A DNA stretch of 55,835 nt from Chara braunii (taxonomy: Eukaryota; Streptophyta; Charophyceae; Charales; Characeae), in contig BFEA01000067.1 in the NCBI GenBank assembly GCA_003427395.1, forward strand, positions 3,446,159 through 3,501,993, written 5' to 3'. Shown here piece after piece: positions 1-10,205 of this stretch. Under the pieces are notes generated by a model that was given only the letters and a program-made list of their open reading frames with translations, did not search any database and had not been told where the DNA came from. Position numbers and translations under genes: made by a program. How positions within the stretch are numbered: position 1 is the stretch's first letter; each line of letters starts with the position of its first letter.

Positions 1-37
1 CAGAGTCGGGGGGGGATCGCGACAATGGGAGAGGAGA

Positions 38-95
38 AGGAGAAGAAGAAGAAGAAGAAGAAGAAGAAGAAGAAGAAGAAGAAGAAGAAGAAAAG
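38..95. repeat. (GAA)n / (AAG)n microsatellite
   Basis: About 19 nearly perfect AAG trinucleotides, followed by A-rich sequence to about 145. Simple-sequence repeat with no coding evidence. Confidence 0.95.
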
Positions 96-393
96 AAATG
101 AGGAAGGAAGATAAGAAGGGGAAAAAATAATTAAAAAAAAAAAAATTGTCGTTGATTACTTATCTGCCTGACGGGAACGACGGCGATGACAAGGACGGCA
201 CGGCGCAGCGACGAGGACGACGAGTCATGGTGGTGATGACGTGGCGCGACGGCGGCGATCCCGTCCGTGATGATGATGACGGGGCACAATGACGACGATC
301 ACGATGATGACGATGATGACGTGGCACGGCGGCGACGATCTCGACGATGATGTTGATGATGGCCAGGTGATGGCGTCGAAGCAGGGTGGGTCG

Positions 394-419
394 GGCGGGT
401 TCGAACCGCTCCGATACCA
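394..419 (-). other. LTR-retrotransposon primer-binding site (initiator-Met tRNA type)
   Basis: On the minus strand the sequence from 419 downward reads TGGTATCGGAGC, then GGTTCGAACC. Plant LTR retrotransposons commonly use TGGTATCAGAGC, complementary to the 3' end of initiator Met tRNA; this differs at one base of twelve. It begins one base after the CA end of the proposed LTR (421), the usual spacing. The GGTTCGAACC palindrome also resembles a pol III B box, so a decayed tRNA-like sequence is the alternative. Confidence 0.5.
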
Positions 420-420
420 G

Positions 421-1598
421 TGTAACGAGCGTGAGGTTGAGGGTGAGCCGAGGGAGAGGAGAGAGAGGCAGAGAGTGAGAGCACACACACACACTCACTC
501 ACTCGACTCGACGGACTCGGACTGAGGGTCGGACGCAGACACCGTGGCAAGGCACAAAGTCGAAGTCTTGGATTCCGAATGCCGAAACAGCAAGTCACAC
601 TGAGTACGAGTACAGTAGCAGAGAACTGGTACGAGACTGGTCCCCATACCGTACGGGGAGCCGGCATAAGTACCGGTGACACGTACGGTACCAGGGGCAT
701 TTCTGCAAAGGCCCCGAGGGCAGAACTGAAAAATGCAGTCTTTGAAAGTGGCGCCCGAATTGCAGCATGGCGCCAGTTGTCCAAAATCCTACGGTACCAA
801 AGGAGGGGTTTGGAAAAAGGGTGCCAGGCCGAAAACGGGATGCAGCCGAAACAGCAAAAGATAGACCAGGGATCGAGCCCTGGCGAAGTCCGTAACAGGA
901 AGAGTGTAGGCGAGGGTTTTTATGTATTGCGAGTTGATCGATGGTGACGGATCTACTAATAGGGCAAAGGGTAAAAAGTTAGAAGAAGAAGGGGGTGTGC
1001 GAGAAAGTCGAAGGTAAGGAAGAGTGAAGTGGGAAAAATGGTATAGCTTGCTTGTTTCTCGATGAAAACGAGCTAGTAAACAGTTGGATTTTTGGGCTTG
1101 GAGGGAGGTGAGTACGATGGCATCAACCGATTTCGCGTTCGAGGCACAGGTTTGGTAGCGCGGTGATTTGGAGCTGCGCCGGTGAGTAGCAATAAAGAAT
1201 TTCTCAATGTTTTCACAAAAGATTCATTCGTATTCATTATGTACATTCAGTGAGAAGTTGAGCATCGCCCACGGTCACGGCCTCCTTCTTTGTCCTGTCA
1301 TTCGAAGATTACTCGGCGGTCGTCATGGAGGTCATCGTGATCTCCAAGGCTTGACACTCATCATGCGGTGTGGTGCTCGTCGTCATCACAACCGGTTGTC
1401 AGTGCCAATACCCTTACAACGGTATCCGCCCTGGGTTTTTGCAAGTGTCAGAAACCGAATTGCGATTTGGCAATTGAGCGTGTCGCGCGAACCACGACCG
1501 AGTTCTCTTTTGGTAACCATCTGACCGGGAGGAGGGAAAATAGGGAGTGTGTAGGCGCTCAGTTTTGAGGCGCGCGTGATTTTCTTGTTAATGTTACA
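421..1598 (-). mobile_element. 5' LTR of an LTR retrotransposon (minus strand)
   Basis: Read on the minus strand, the segment starts TGTAACATTAAC and ends GCTCGTTACA. This gives the TG...CA ends and a perfect 6-bp terminal inverted repeat (TGTAAC/GTTACA) expected of an LTR. It is followed one base later by a primer-binding site at 419. At 1178 bp it is a normal plant LTR length. The internal region would run leftward out of the window, so neither gag-pol nor the second LTR can be seen, and the target duplication (CAGTC expected from 1599-1603) cannot be checked. The outer boundary at 1598 is chosen only from the terminal repeat. Confidence 0.45.
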
Positions 1599-1705
1599 CA
1601 GTCGGTGCATCTGCTGGCCAATTTTTTTGTTTTCGATTAAATTAGAAATAAATGATCATTTATTTTGATCAGTGTGTTTGACTGTGGCACGCGTATGCGC
1701 GGCGA

Positions 1706-1887
1706 TGTCGACCGGAAGAAAACGTTTGCTGGCACGCCGATCGGACCATGTACCTCACGTCATGTTTGTCACCCACAGGAGGATCGGTCGGGGCTCCTGT
1801 AACCTGCAAGAAAACTGTTAGTCCACATCCACATAAATGAAGACTGGAACCGACTATAGACACGACCACGAGTCTCTCATAGTCCAT
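1706..1887 (-). repeat. 182-bp direct repeat copy A, with an exon-like segment
   Basis: Closely similar to 12603-12783 in the same orientation. The minus strand contains a good 3' splice-site context: a CTAAC branch-like motif, a pyrimidine-rich stretch and TTCTTGCAG ending at 1804. An open frame follows from 1803 down to about 1706 with residues VTGAPTDPPVGDKH and SSGR. The copies differ at roughly equal numbers of silent and replacement sites, so purifying selection is not shown. It may be an exon fragment carried by a repeat, or simply part of an unidentified transposon. Confidence 0.6.
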
Positions 1888-2370
1888 CATATTAACAAAA
1901 AAATTTCTGACTTAAATCATGACCAAAAGTTAAAATTACAATCTTACTTATGTTCCTTTTCCAAATAAACCTTGATTTTCTAGGGTCAACCAATATTCGA
2001 AGTTTCACACATAGTTGTTTGAACGTTCCACATGAAATAGGCCTTTTCGCACCAGCCAAAACCCCATTTTCCATTTTGGTTGTGTGGGTGTGCGGCCAAA
2101 GAACTTCCCTCCAAGTTCCTATATCCCGCGCTACTTCGTAGGCGGCATAACTGATAAGCCTCAAACTTTTGAATTTCATACCGCGCCATTTTTTTCAGTG
2201 CAATGGGGGAAGGCTTTCTGTTAACAGTGAAAAAAGAGTCACTGTGGGGGCAGTTCTTGTGGAGCAATACTCAGGTTCAACTGGCACTGTCGGTCTGGGT
2301 GGGGAGAGGTTTTGCCGCAATGCCACCGTGACTTTGGCAGCTTCAAGTGGTACGCGCTACTTGGTAGTGG
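1888..2370. other. No gene recognised
   Basis: Unique-looking sequence with no domain, RNA gene or obvious repeat that I can support. Confidence 0.5.
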
Positions 2371-2512
2371 ACGGCCTTCGGGTGGCGGTTTACACCAGGC
2401 CGCCGGGTACGAGTATCCCGCCACTCGCCACCAGTAGTAGCAGTACGGCCTTCGGGTGGCGGTTTACACCAGGCCGCAGGGTACGAGTATCCCGCCACTC
2501 GCCACCAGTAGG
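2371..2512. repeat. 74-bp tandem duplication
   Basis: The unit beginning ACGGCCTTCGGGTGGCGG occurs at 2371 and again at 2445 with only one or two differences. Each unit also contains the self-complementary arms CGGGTACGAGTATCCCG. Confidence 0.9.
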
Positions 2513-3600
2513 TTGCTGGCTTGCTGGCGGGGTTCCATGCCCTCTGCGCTCTTGCAGTGCTCACCCACTGGCTGACTCAAAGGCTCAGTCTCCTCACTTC
2601 AATTGAGCTAGCGTGCCCCGTCATCTTGCCGCGTGCGCTACGAGCTCACTTCATGCTCTCTTGATCCCCCCAGTCTACGCTTTCTTAGTTCATTCCGTCA
2701 TGCCCGCTTCCATGGATGCTTGCTCTCCTCGGCACGCTGCCCTGTACTTGGCCAGCTTGTCGTAGGGTTGTGCAAAGGCGTGGAATGTTGAGCCTGTTGG
2801 TAGGGTTCTGAAAGATAGTGTGGACTGGAGTGTGTTAGTGACTTTTAAGTGGCAACGAAAGGTGGGAAGTAGGGTGAGGGGGAGGAAGCCTGTAAGGTGA
2901 GGATGTAGGTCCAAAAGGGGAAGAGGGTGAGACAGGGACAAACAAGAGGAGCAGAAAAAACTATGCATGACATGGAGGGAGATGGCAGTGACTGGTCTTC
3001 AGCAGCACTTGGTCACAAGTGAGTTTCTTATCCTTCCTCCTCCTTGTTCTCCTCGTCCCTTTGCCCTCGGGCACTCCATGTTCCGACATTCTGTCTCAAA
3101 AGCCGTCTTCACGTGCTTTCCCCATTTGTCGTCCCCCATCACTACATTTTGTTGCGATGCCCGTCTTCACCTTTCCTCGCTAACGTCTTCAGATTTACGC
3201 TCCGGCTGGTTCAGCTCCTGTCATTGCACACTCTCCCCGCCCTGCTTGCGTGCATACCATAATTTTCTATCTCACTCAAGAATATTGCGTTGGTTGAGTC
3301 CAGACGAGCAGCTTACACCAAGTTTTGTCNAGCTGCGAAACTTGCTGGTATCATTGCTGCCACAGGATAGAGGTTTCACAGAGGGGTTACCCAGAAGAGG
3401 GGGGGTGGGGAAACATGACCATCAGTATCCAGTTAAGCCTAGCTCGGTGGGTGCACCCATGAACTATTCAAATACAGACGGCAGTTCGAGTCCAGATGGT
3501 GGAACTTAAAAAAAAGAAAAAAAAGAAAAAAAAAAAAGACAACCAGTATCCTGCCTGGTTGAAATCTGGTATAGTCCAACACTTCTGCTTGGTAAGGGGA
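2513..3600. other. No gene recognised
   Basis: Pyrimidine-rich sequence on plus from about 3020 to 3270, one N at 3330 and an A-rich tract at 3509-3538. The reading frames here show no recognisable domain. Confidence 0.5.
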
Positions 3601-3609
3601 AAAAAAAAA

Positions 3610-3704
<95 letters not shown>

Positions 3705-3712
3705 AAAAAAAG
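3601..3712. repeat. (GA)n microsatellite flanked by A tracts
   Basis: About 45 GA dinucleotides with A-runs on both sides. Confidence 0.97.
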
Positions 3713-4338
3713 ACAACCTTAGGAGGTAAGCCAGAAGAGAAGACAGCCTCAGGAGGTAAACGAGAACAGAAGAGGCAAGAAAAGGGGAGAAATGGCACTG
3801 TGGCGGTTGATAAAGGTACAATCTATGTGGAACCCTGTGCTGCTTATTCACCAACTTCTCTTCTTTTTTTTTGGGAATTTTTTTTTTTATCTGCTATCGT
3901 GGGCACATTTATAGTACAAGTGGCAGTTTTTTTTATGTCGCTGCTTGCGAGGAGCTTCACAGCCCGTGTAAAGGAATCATCACTCCATAGGGTTGTTGCT
4001 CTTTTGCGGGGGGAGGAAGGGCATTATTCTGGGCGAGAGTTGAAGGCAGTTGGCATGACGATGTAAATTTTCTTTCAAGTATTTTCTTGAAAAACAAAAC
4101 ATCTATGCTTGTATTCTTTTATATCAGCGTAGATGAAGAGGAGATTGTCCTTGGGGCTGTCACAAGCCATCTGATCTCCCCACTGGTTGAGTACAACGAC
4201 AGGCACCTCCCGAGGCCTAGCATCTAGCCTCTACTGCGATATGAACTTTTCAAAAAAGAAGAAAAAAGGGGAACAAATGAAAAGCGCTGCTTAGGGTGGC
4301 ACTTGGGCGCCTTAGCTTGAGTCCTTGGTGGCAGGTTG

Positions 4339-4341
<3 letters not shown>
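3713..4341. other. No gene recognised
   Basis: Short direct repeats of AGACARCCTYAGGAGGTAA at about 3711 and 3741; otherwise no supported feature. Confidence 0.5.
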
Positions 4342-4393
<52 letters not shown>

Positions 4394-4408
4394 TTTTTAA
4401 AAAAAAAA

Positions 4409-4470
<62 letters not shown>
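4342..4470 (-). other. A-tail (poly-T on plus) of the LINE-U6 chimera
   Basis: A run of about 45 T, a short mixed A/T block and a second run of about 65 T. On the minus strand this lies immediately 3' of the U6 fragment, as a poly(A) tail on a retroposed RNA would. Its great length and internal A/T flips suggest slippage or an assembly compromise. Confidence 0.8.
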
Positions 4471-4474
<4 letters not shown>

Positions 4475-4537
4475 AGACGATTTCTCAATTTATGCGTGTC
4501 ATCCTTGCGTAGGGGCCATGCTAATCTTCTCTGTATC
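4471..4537 (-). pseudogene. U6: U6 snRNA 3' fragment fused to a LINE
   Basis: Reading the minus strand from 4537, the sequence matches spliceosomal U6 snRNA: GATACAGAGAAGATTAGCAT, then GGCCCCTACGCAAGGAT and GACACGCATAAATTGAG. It includes the ACAGAGA box that pairs with the 5' splice site and the segment that pairs with U4, with one difference from the near-universal core. The tail AAATTGAGAAATCGTC resembles plant U6 rather than animal U6. About the first 40 nt of U6 are missing. The fragment begins exactly where LINE sequence stops and is followed by an A-tail, so it is a retroposed fragment and not a U6 gene. There is no upstream promoter element, because LINE coding sequence is directly adjacent. 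Confidence 0.93.
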
Positions 4538-5390
4538 AGCGACACATGTCCAAGAAGTCCCAGTCAACGTGGTCATAGGCTTTCTCGAAGTCTATGAAGA
4601 GTATCGCAGCCTGAACCTTACGTTGACGCGCATACTTGATAGTCTCGTTAACTAGTAGGATATTGTCTTGGATGTTACGATTAGGCATGAAGCCTGACTT
4701 ATCTGGGTGTATGAGAAGGTTCATCAGCGGCAGTAATTTTCCAGTGAGTGTCTTAGCCACCAATTTGTAGGGGACTGGAAGTAGGGTAATTGGCCTGTAG
4801 TTTCTGATTTCCTCTTTATCCCCTTTCTTGTAGAGGAGGGTAGTGACACCTTGTCCCATCATGCCTCCGAAGGAACCTTCTCTCTGCACCGCTGTAATGT
4901 ATTCCATCAGATCGTTTGATAGCAAGTCCCAAAAATTCTTCCAAAATTCTTTGGGGAAGGCATCCACTCCTGGCGTTTTTTCGTCTTCCATCTCCTCCAG
5001 GGCATCCCAGACTTCCACTCGGGTTATAGGTTTGTCCAGTCCGACTCTTTGGGGAAGGGTGAGGCGAGTTTGAATCGCTTGCAGCAGCTCTTCCCTTGCA
5101 TGGAGGACCTTATTCTGAGGTTTGTTGGGTGTCTCTGATGTGAACAATTTTTGGTAATATTTTGATGCATAGTCCACTATGGTGTATGCGTTAGAGGTCA
5201 CCGGGGTGTTGGGATCAAACGGGTGTTTGAGTCTAGGGACTGTGTTTGCCCTTGCTCTTGCTTTGGCTTTGGTGAAGAAGGTTCTTGCCATTGTCCCTTT
5301 TGTTTGATCCCATTTGATCCTCGGGTGGATCCTCCAAGCTTGCGATTGTCGGTTTATGTATTCTTGGAGGTGGTCTATCGCTGTTTGCAA
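4538..5390 (-). pseudogene. LINE ORF2 reverse transcriptase, 3'-truncated
   Basis: A 284-residue open frame contains the N-terminal half of a non-LTR reverse transcriptase. Landmarks are KTPGVDAFPKEFWK at residues 138-151, NYRPITLLPV at 197-206, SGFMPNRNIQDNI at 232-244 and the motif-A block FIDFEKAYDHVDW at 265-277 with the first catalytic Asp. The protein stops just after DWDFLDMC, where the DNA switches to U6, so the FADD box and the C-terminal zinc-finger region are absent. The frame upstream links to the endonuclease at 5589-6777 through stops. No activity is possible. Confidence 0.92.
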
Positions 5391-5588
5391 TTCCTGGAAA
5401 GTAGGCTAATGTGTAGGGTTTTCCATTAGCTATTCATCCCACTCTTCCAGCCGGCTCATGAGTCTCTCTAGGATGGCCTTATGGTTTCTCGCGTGTTGGA
5501 TAAAATACTTTTTAGCACGGTCTCTTAGTTGTGCAATGCTGTCATTGAACCATGCAACTTTGTCCCCTGATGGAGGTTTTTGTGTTTG

Positions 5589-6777
5589 TCAGTAATGCCA
5601 GAATGTGTTGACCATGTCCTTGAAGGTGGGGACGGGCAGCAGGGAGGTGTTAAGTTTGTAGAATCCTGGGCCCCTCTTTATGTGGTCATGGAAGGATAGA
5701 CCGAGAGTGATCATTCTGTGGTCAAAAGACTTGCAGGGACTTATGGGTGTAATATTTGCGGTTGTGAGCAGACCCGTCAGGTCTTTTGAGATTAGCGTGA
5801 GGTCGATCCTTGAGTTGGCCACACCATTCTGGCCTCTATCTGACAAGCAGGTATAGGTCTTTTGAGATGGGTGCAGCAGTCTAAATGCGTCTTCCAACTG
5901 TCTGCCTGCCATAAACTGTTGGAGCATGATGGCATCAAGATGGGCGTGGGGAGGCGGCTGCATTCCGGGGTTAGATTGTTGTGAAAGTGATCTGCGATCC
6001 ATTTCCGGGTTAAGAGTGGTGTTGAAGTCGCCTGCTATTATCATTGGCGCGTCATCGGGCAGGGTTTGGTGGAGAGTGAGTCAGAGGTCCACCGTGTCGG
6101 CGGGGTCGTTTGGGGCGTACACATATACCAGGTAAAATTCTTCATTCTGGATTGTGGCCTTAATTGACACCCACCTGCCATCTTGCTTGTCGTACTTCAT
6201 TGAGATTGGGCTTATTCTTGATGAGGGCGGGAGCCATATTGATACACCCGCTGACACTCTTTCTGTGGCCGGTGCATTAAACGCCCTGTAGGGCCTGACT
6301 GCTTGTGCCTTAACTGCATGTGGAGGCGTGTCTTGCAGATGTGTCTCTTGTTCACATACAGCATCCGACCATTGGCCCGTTATTGGGCATTTGACCATGT
6401 TCATAATGGCCTCTTTTTTTGCTGTGGATGCCTGGATGAGGCCATTTACGTTCAGCGATCAGATGTCCAGATCTGCTTGCGCCAGCCGTGCGGCCCATTG
6501 GGGCTGCTTCTTGACCCGGGGGAAGACTGGGGGGGACGGTGGTTGCTGTGGTGGGGACTGCGGTCGTTGTGGTGGGGGTGGCAGAGCGGCCAAGGGGGGG
6601 CAGCAAGGGGGGCCTCTGCTGCGAGACAGGAGACGGAGGTTGTGACTGTGGTCTGATTTGTGACGGTCGCAGGTTAGGGCAGTTCCCGACCGGGTCTACG
6701 AAGGGGCCATGTGACTCCTGTTGTGTATCGGTATCTTCCATTGATTGGAGTTTAGTTTTGGCACCTCCTGCAGGCAT
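5589..6777 (-). pseudogene. LINE ORF2 N-terminus and APE-type endonuclease, broken
   Basis: The minus strand encodes a proline- and threonine-rich leader (about 6777-6470) and then an apurinic-endonuclease-like domain. Recognisable catalytic blocks, in order, are LNVNGL (Asn), QETHL (Glu), VYVYAP (Tyr), GDFNTT (Asp/Asn), NSRIDLT (Asp) and SFDHRM (His). These endonucleases nick target DNA to start target-primed reverse transcription. The frame is interrupted by TGA just before LNVNGL, by a stop after NDPADTVDL at about 6080 and by a TGA in place of Trp at about 5590 (copy B has TGG there). It is a pseudogene. Confidence 0.9.
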
Positions 6778-7008
6778 CTGTTTCTAGTGCTTGACTGGGT
6801 GTACAAAGGGTGGGTCCTCCCACTGATGATAGTCCTCCAATGCGTTATCCTCGAGGAAGATCTGCACGAAGGTCAGCACTCTGCGTCAAGTCCACGCATA
6901 TTTAGTTCTAAATCTGTCGGTAGAGAGGTTTTATAAGTTCGTGGTGTGTGAACCATGTGAAGTCTGATCGGGCTTTGCGTGGGCTGTTACGGTGCTGTAT
7001 CAGCGGTA

Positions 7009-7824
7009 TCACCGGTTTAATGCCTTTGGGAAAGGATAGAGTGTTGGGAAGGACTGCGCCCTGCACTCCCTCTGTACCTGTTTCCTTGACCCACGCACCA
7101 CATCAGAGTGGCTGAGCCGGAGTGGGGTGGGGTGTGGTGGGGCCTGTTCCCGAGGGGGACCTTGTACTTCCATGTGGATGATTGCCAGTTGATCCCTGGA
7201 TTGGGCGGGGTGTGGTTCCCGGGTCGTTGTTAGTTGTTGCTGTTGTGTTGCCCGTTGTGGCCCGGGCAGAGGGTCTGCGGTCCATAGAGTCCCGTAAAGC
7301 GTATCATAGAGTTCGTTCACGAGGGTCTTGGGCCAGGCCAGACCCTCGTGAAGGAACACTTCTACCTGTCGATGCTGGTTGTGCAATCGTTCAACATGCT
7401 CTGAGGGCACTAACCGTTCTTTTGCAAATTGTTCAATTTTATCGAAGAATTCGTTTACAACGTAGACAATGGCAGCCCCCACATCCATCCAGTCAATCGC
7501 TGAGGCGTCGATGTATTTTTGGACTGTGGCCAGAATCCCGGGGCTGTGCATCAGGACCGTTCAAGTTTTTGCTTCTTCCCAGTGACCAGTATTCAATTTG
7601 TCTGCTGGTTTGTCATCCGTTAGTGAGAAGATTTTCATCAAGGTCCAGTCTCTGAGGAAGCAAAGCTTCTGTTTAACTTCTGCATTAGTGTAGAGCAACT
7701 CGGCAGTAGGGGACTCGGTAGTTGGGGAGGGGACTGCTTCCATTTCTTCGTCAGCAGATAGGGGCTGGTGCTGCTGCTCGCCAGTGAAAACCGACTCTTT
7801 ATTGTCAGCTCCCGATGTGTCCAT
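7009..7824 (-). pseudogene. LINE ORF1 C-terminal region with one in-frame stop
   Basis: One frame of 272 codons is broken only by a TGA at about 7561. The upstream part is acidic (EEMEAVPSPTTE), then ELLYTNAEVKQKL and FLRDWTLMKIFSLTDD. The downstream part reads YIDASAIDWMDVGAAIV and later FDKIEQFAKERLVPSEHV, which looks like a compact helical fold. It ends in a low-complexity basic and proline-rich tail. I cannot name the fold. Its position between the glutamine-rich block and ORF2 makes it the ORF1 C-terminus by context. Confidence 0.6.
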
Positions 7825-7944
7825 GTCTTGAGGTTCTTGTCCGGCCTGTGTCGGGTGAGTGTCCTACAGCAGCAAGCAGTGTTGTTGTCGCCCGCTTGGC
7901 AGGCCCAACATGCACGGTTGGCTTTGTTGGTATTGCAGTTGCCT

Positions 7945-9168
7945 CTAGTTCTCCATTTGTTGCTGCCAGTAGGCTTGCAGTTGTTGCTGTTGTTGATGGA
8001 GAACTTGTTCATGCTGGTGCTGGTGCCATTGTAGCTGGACGTGGCGTTGTTGCAGCAGTTGTTCTTGTTGTTGTTGGTGGTGATGTTGCTCCAACTGCGC
8101 CTGTAGCAGGAGTCGAAGGTGTTCTTGGATACTCGCCTGATGCATCTCGTGTTGATGTTGATGTTGCTGAGCCTGCCAGTGTACTTGCCGCAGCATCTGC
8201 ATTTGCATTTGTTTGTGGTGTTCGTGTTGTTGTTGTTGCTGCTGCAAGTGTTGGCTGCACTGCGCTTCTTGCGTCTGGTGCTGTAGCAGGAGGTTGTGTT
8301 GTTGTTGGTGTTGGTATATCAGTTTTTGTTGATTATCACATTCCTGTTGCACCTGTACCTGCTTCATCTCTTCCTGTTGGGAAAGCGGTTGTATGCGATG
8401 TTGCTCTTGCCGAGCTTGCTGTTGTTGCAATTCCTTATGCAATCGTACCTCTGCTTGCTTCTGATGGAGCTGGAGGAGGTGGAGCCTTTTTTGTTCCTGT
8501 TGTAATTGTTGTTGTTGCAGGTCTTGTTGTGTGCGTTGTTGTGCCTGGTCTTCCTGTTGATGCAGCAGTAACAAGCGTTGTTCCTCATGCAAGGCTTGCT
8601 TCTGGCTGAGCTGTTTTTGTATTTGAGGCCGGGCCAATGGATGTCCCACCAGGGCACCCCGTTCATGTCCCATCCTTTCCCCTTCCTGGGTTTGCTGTGG
8701 GGGTAGTCTTGTTTGTCCCTTGGAACCACCCTGTTCGTTAGAGGCCGTTTGTTGGGGCGATCTGCAGCAAAGTCGTTGCTCCCCAGCCTCTGCGTCCCTT
8801 GCGGCCGGTCGTGGGGGGATGGGGGGTGGTTCATTGATGAGGGGAAAAGCTACCCCTTTGATCTTATTGAGCAATGAGTTAGCTTTCACCCACATCCCTT
8901 GGGGGGACAACGTTTTATTCTGGTCAGTAGTTTTGCTGTTGTGCGACGAAGTTGTTGCCCGGATCATCCGTTCAGTGTCTGCGGCTGGGCTGCGTTCGCA
9001 GCCAATGGTCTCGGTCGGGGGGACCGCGGTGACGTGCCGACGATGGGGCCTACTTGCTGTGTCGTGGGCCCACCTGGCAGCGGTTGCTGTTTTTCCCCTA
9101 GAGGGGCTGGCAGCTGCAGTAGCAGGGTGGTTGCTCATAGAGACGGGTGATCTCCTTTGTGTGTTCAC
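7945..9168 (-). CDS. LINE ORF1 glutamine-rich coiled-coil region
   Basis: A 407-codon uninterrupted frame. The first 170 residues are mixed (for example PQGMWVKANSLLNKIKG). From about residue 175 to the end the sequence is dominated by Gln, His and Leu in heptad-like spacing (LHQKQAEVRLHKEL; QMLRQVHWQAQQHQ). LINE ORF1 proteins of other groups use coiled coils for trimerisation; that this block does so is inference. It is open over more than 1.2 kb, while the rest of the element carries stops, partly because CAG/CAA-rich sequence rarely makes stops. Neighbouring frames link upstream to 9165-9482 (small basic linker) and downstream to the ORF1 end. Confidence 0.6.
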   Translation of the reverse strand: MNTQRRSPVSMSNHPATAAASPSRGKTATAARWAHDTASRPHRRHVTAVPPTETIGCERSPAADTERMIRATTSSHNSKTTDQNKTLSPQGMWVKANSLLNKIKGVAFPLINEPPPIPPRPAARDAEAGEQRLCCRSPQQTASNEQGGSKGQTRLPPQQTQEGERMGHERGALVGHPLARPQIQKQLSQKQALHEEQRLLLLHQQEDQAQQRTQQDLQQQQLQQEQKRLHLLQLHQKQAEVRLHKELQQQQARQEQHRIQPLSQQEEMKQVQVQQECDNQQKLIYQHQQQHNLLLQHQTQEAQCSQHLQQQQQQHEHHKQMQMQMLRQVHWQAQQHQHQHEMHQASIQEHLRLLLQAQLEQHHHQQQQEQLLQQRHVQLQWHQHQHEQVLHQQQQQLQAYWQQQMEN

Positions 9169-9606
9169 CCCTCCTGATGTGATGCCACCTCAATCTGTGG
9201 GGGAGGAGGGTCTCCTTCCATGTTGGAGTTCCGGTGCCGGCCATTCAACTCTTTTATCCTCCCCACCGGTAAGGGACAGGGGTCACTGTGTTTGTTGCTT
9301 CGGGAAGCACTTGCGTGGGTGGTAGTTGTGGTAGTCAGAGGCAACAGTGTTGGGCCAGCCGGTTGATGCGGTCTTCCCAGTTCCTGTTGTGGTTTGTCTG
9401 TTAGGCCATGAGGCGAGAGTACAGTTGTTGGTACCTGTAAGTTGGTTGTCCCTGGCATCAGGAGTCTCTTCTGCTCTGGCACCTCTTGGATCCCTGGGGG
9501 TGGGGGGTTGTTATTGTTGTTGCTGTTGTCGGCTGCATTCTTGTGGTGGCTTGATCCCTCAGACTTGGCAGTGTCCTTCTGTCGTCCCCCCTCGTCTTTG
9601 GTGGTG

Positions 9607-10197
9607 TCATTTTGTTCGGGTCGGGGGGTCGGGGTTTGTTTCTCCTTCTCCCGGACCTTGGGTATATACTTCTAGGGGGGGGGGGCATGGTGGCAGGGGA
9701 GAGGCAGCTATGGGGGGCTGTGGGGGTGGTCTTTTACTGTCCTTTTTCGTTATGTGTCCTTTCTGCCCCCTGTCAGTCTTGTTCCCTGCTTCCTCAGAAC
9801 CCCCGTTTTTGGTCTCCCGTCCCTTGTTTCCCCCTTTTGCCGTCGGCTGAGAGGCTACCTCCTGCTTGTCTTTCTGTTTACGGTCAGCTGAAATTACGCA
9901 CTTGGCTTCTGATGGGAAGGCCTCCAGGTAGTCCTTCCCATGCCAGAACCATTTCCCTGGTTGCCCATCTGCATACGCTCTAAACTCCCAGCCTTCCAAC
10001 TCTCTTTGTTCCGGGAACCATCTCTCCCCGTCTGACGGGTGGGGGACTACCAGTCCCTGGATCCTGTGTTTGTGGGTGTTCGGGCAGAAGTCATCTATGC
10101 AGAGGTGGCCCCTGTCCTTGCATGCGTAACACCATGGGTCCTCGGTGTGACTGACCGGGACAGCACACTCCTTTTCTCCGCACGAATATCTCCATTC
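9607..10197 (-). pseudogene. LINE ORF1 N-terminal Cys/His zinc-binding region, truncated
   Basis: Continuous minus frame from the junction at 10197. It has a Cys/His cluster: YSCGEKEC, then WCYACKDRGHLCIDDFCP, which contains the spacing C-x2-C-x4-H-x-C-x4-C. WFPEQRELEGWEFRAYADG and KWFWHGKDYLEAFPSEAKC follow, then a long charged, proline-rich tail. The spacing suggests one or two zinc-binding knuckles; plant LINE ORF1 proteins often carry such motifs. No start codon is present because the element is cut at the junction with LINE copy B. Confidence 0.6.
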
Positions 10198-10205
10198 CCG
10201 ACAGG

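Larger units (their letters stand above)
4342..10197 (-). mobile_element. LINE copy A (ORF1-endonuclease-partial RT) ending in U6 and an A-tail
   Basis: The minus strand carries, in order, a cysteine/histidine-rich ORF1 start, a glutamine-rich ORF1 middle, an ORF1 end, a proline-rich ORF2 start, an APE-type endonuclease and the first half of a reverse transcriptase. It then switches to U6 and poly(A). Stops and frameshifts show it is dead. The 5' end abuts LINE copy B head to head at about 10197. Loss of the RT second half together with fusion to U6 suggests template switching during reverse transcription, starting on tailed U6 RNA and jumping into LINE RNA. Confidence 0.85.

Noticed and set aside
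3439-3854. Long Ser/Leu or Arg/Glu reading frames across GA/CT microsatellites (also near 22000, 43850, 44100 and 48600)
   Set aside because: Dinucleotide repeats have no stop in most frames; these frames are repeat by-products with no domain.
7815-8609. 264-codon Val/Ala-rich plus-strand frame
   Set aside because: It is the complement of the Gln-rich LINE ORF1 on minus; CAG/CAA repeats leave the opposite strand open.
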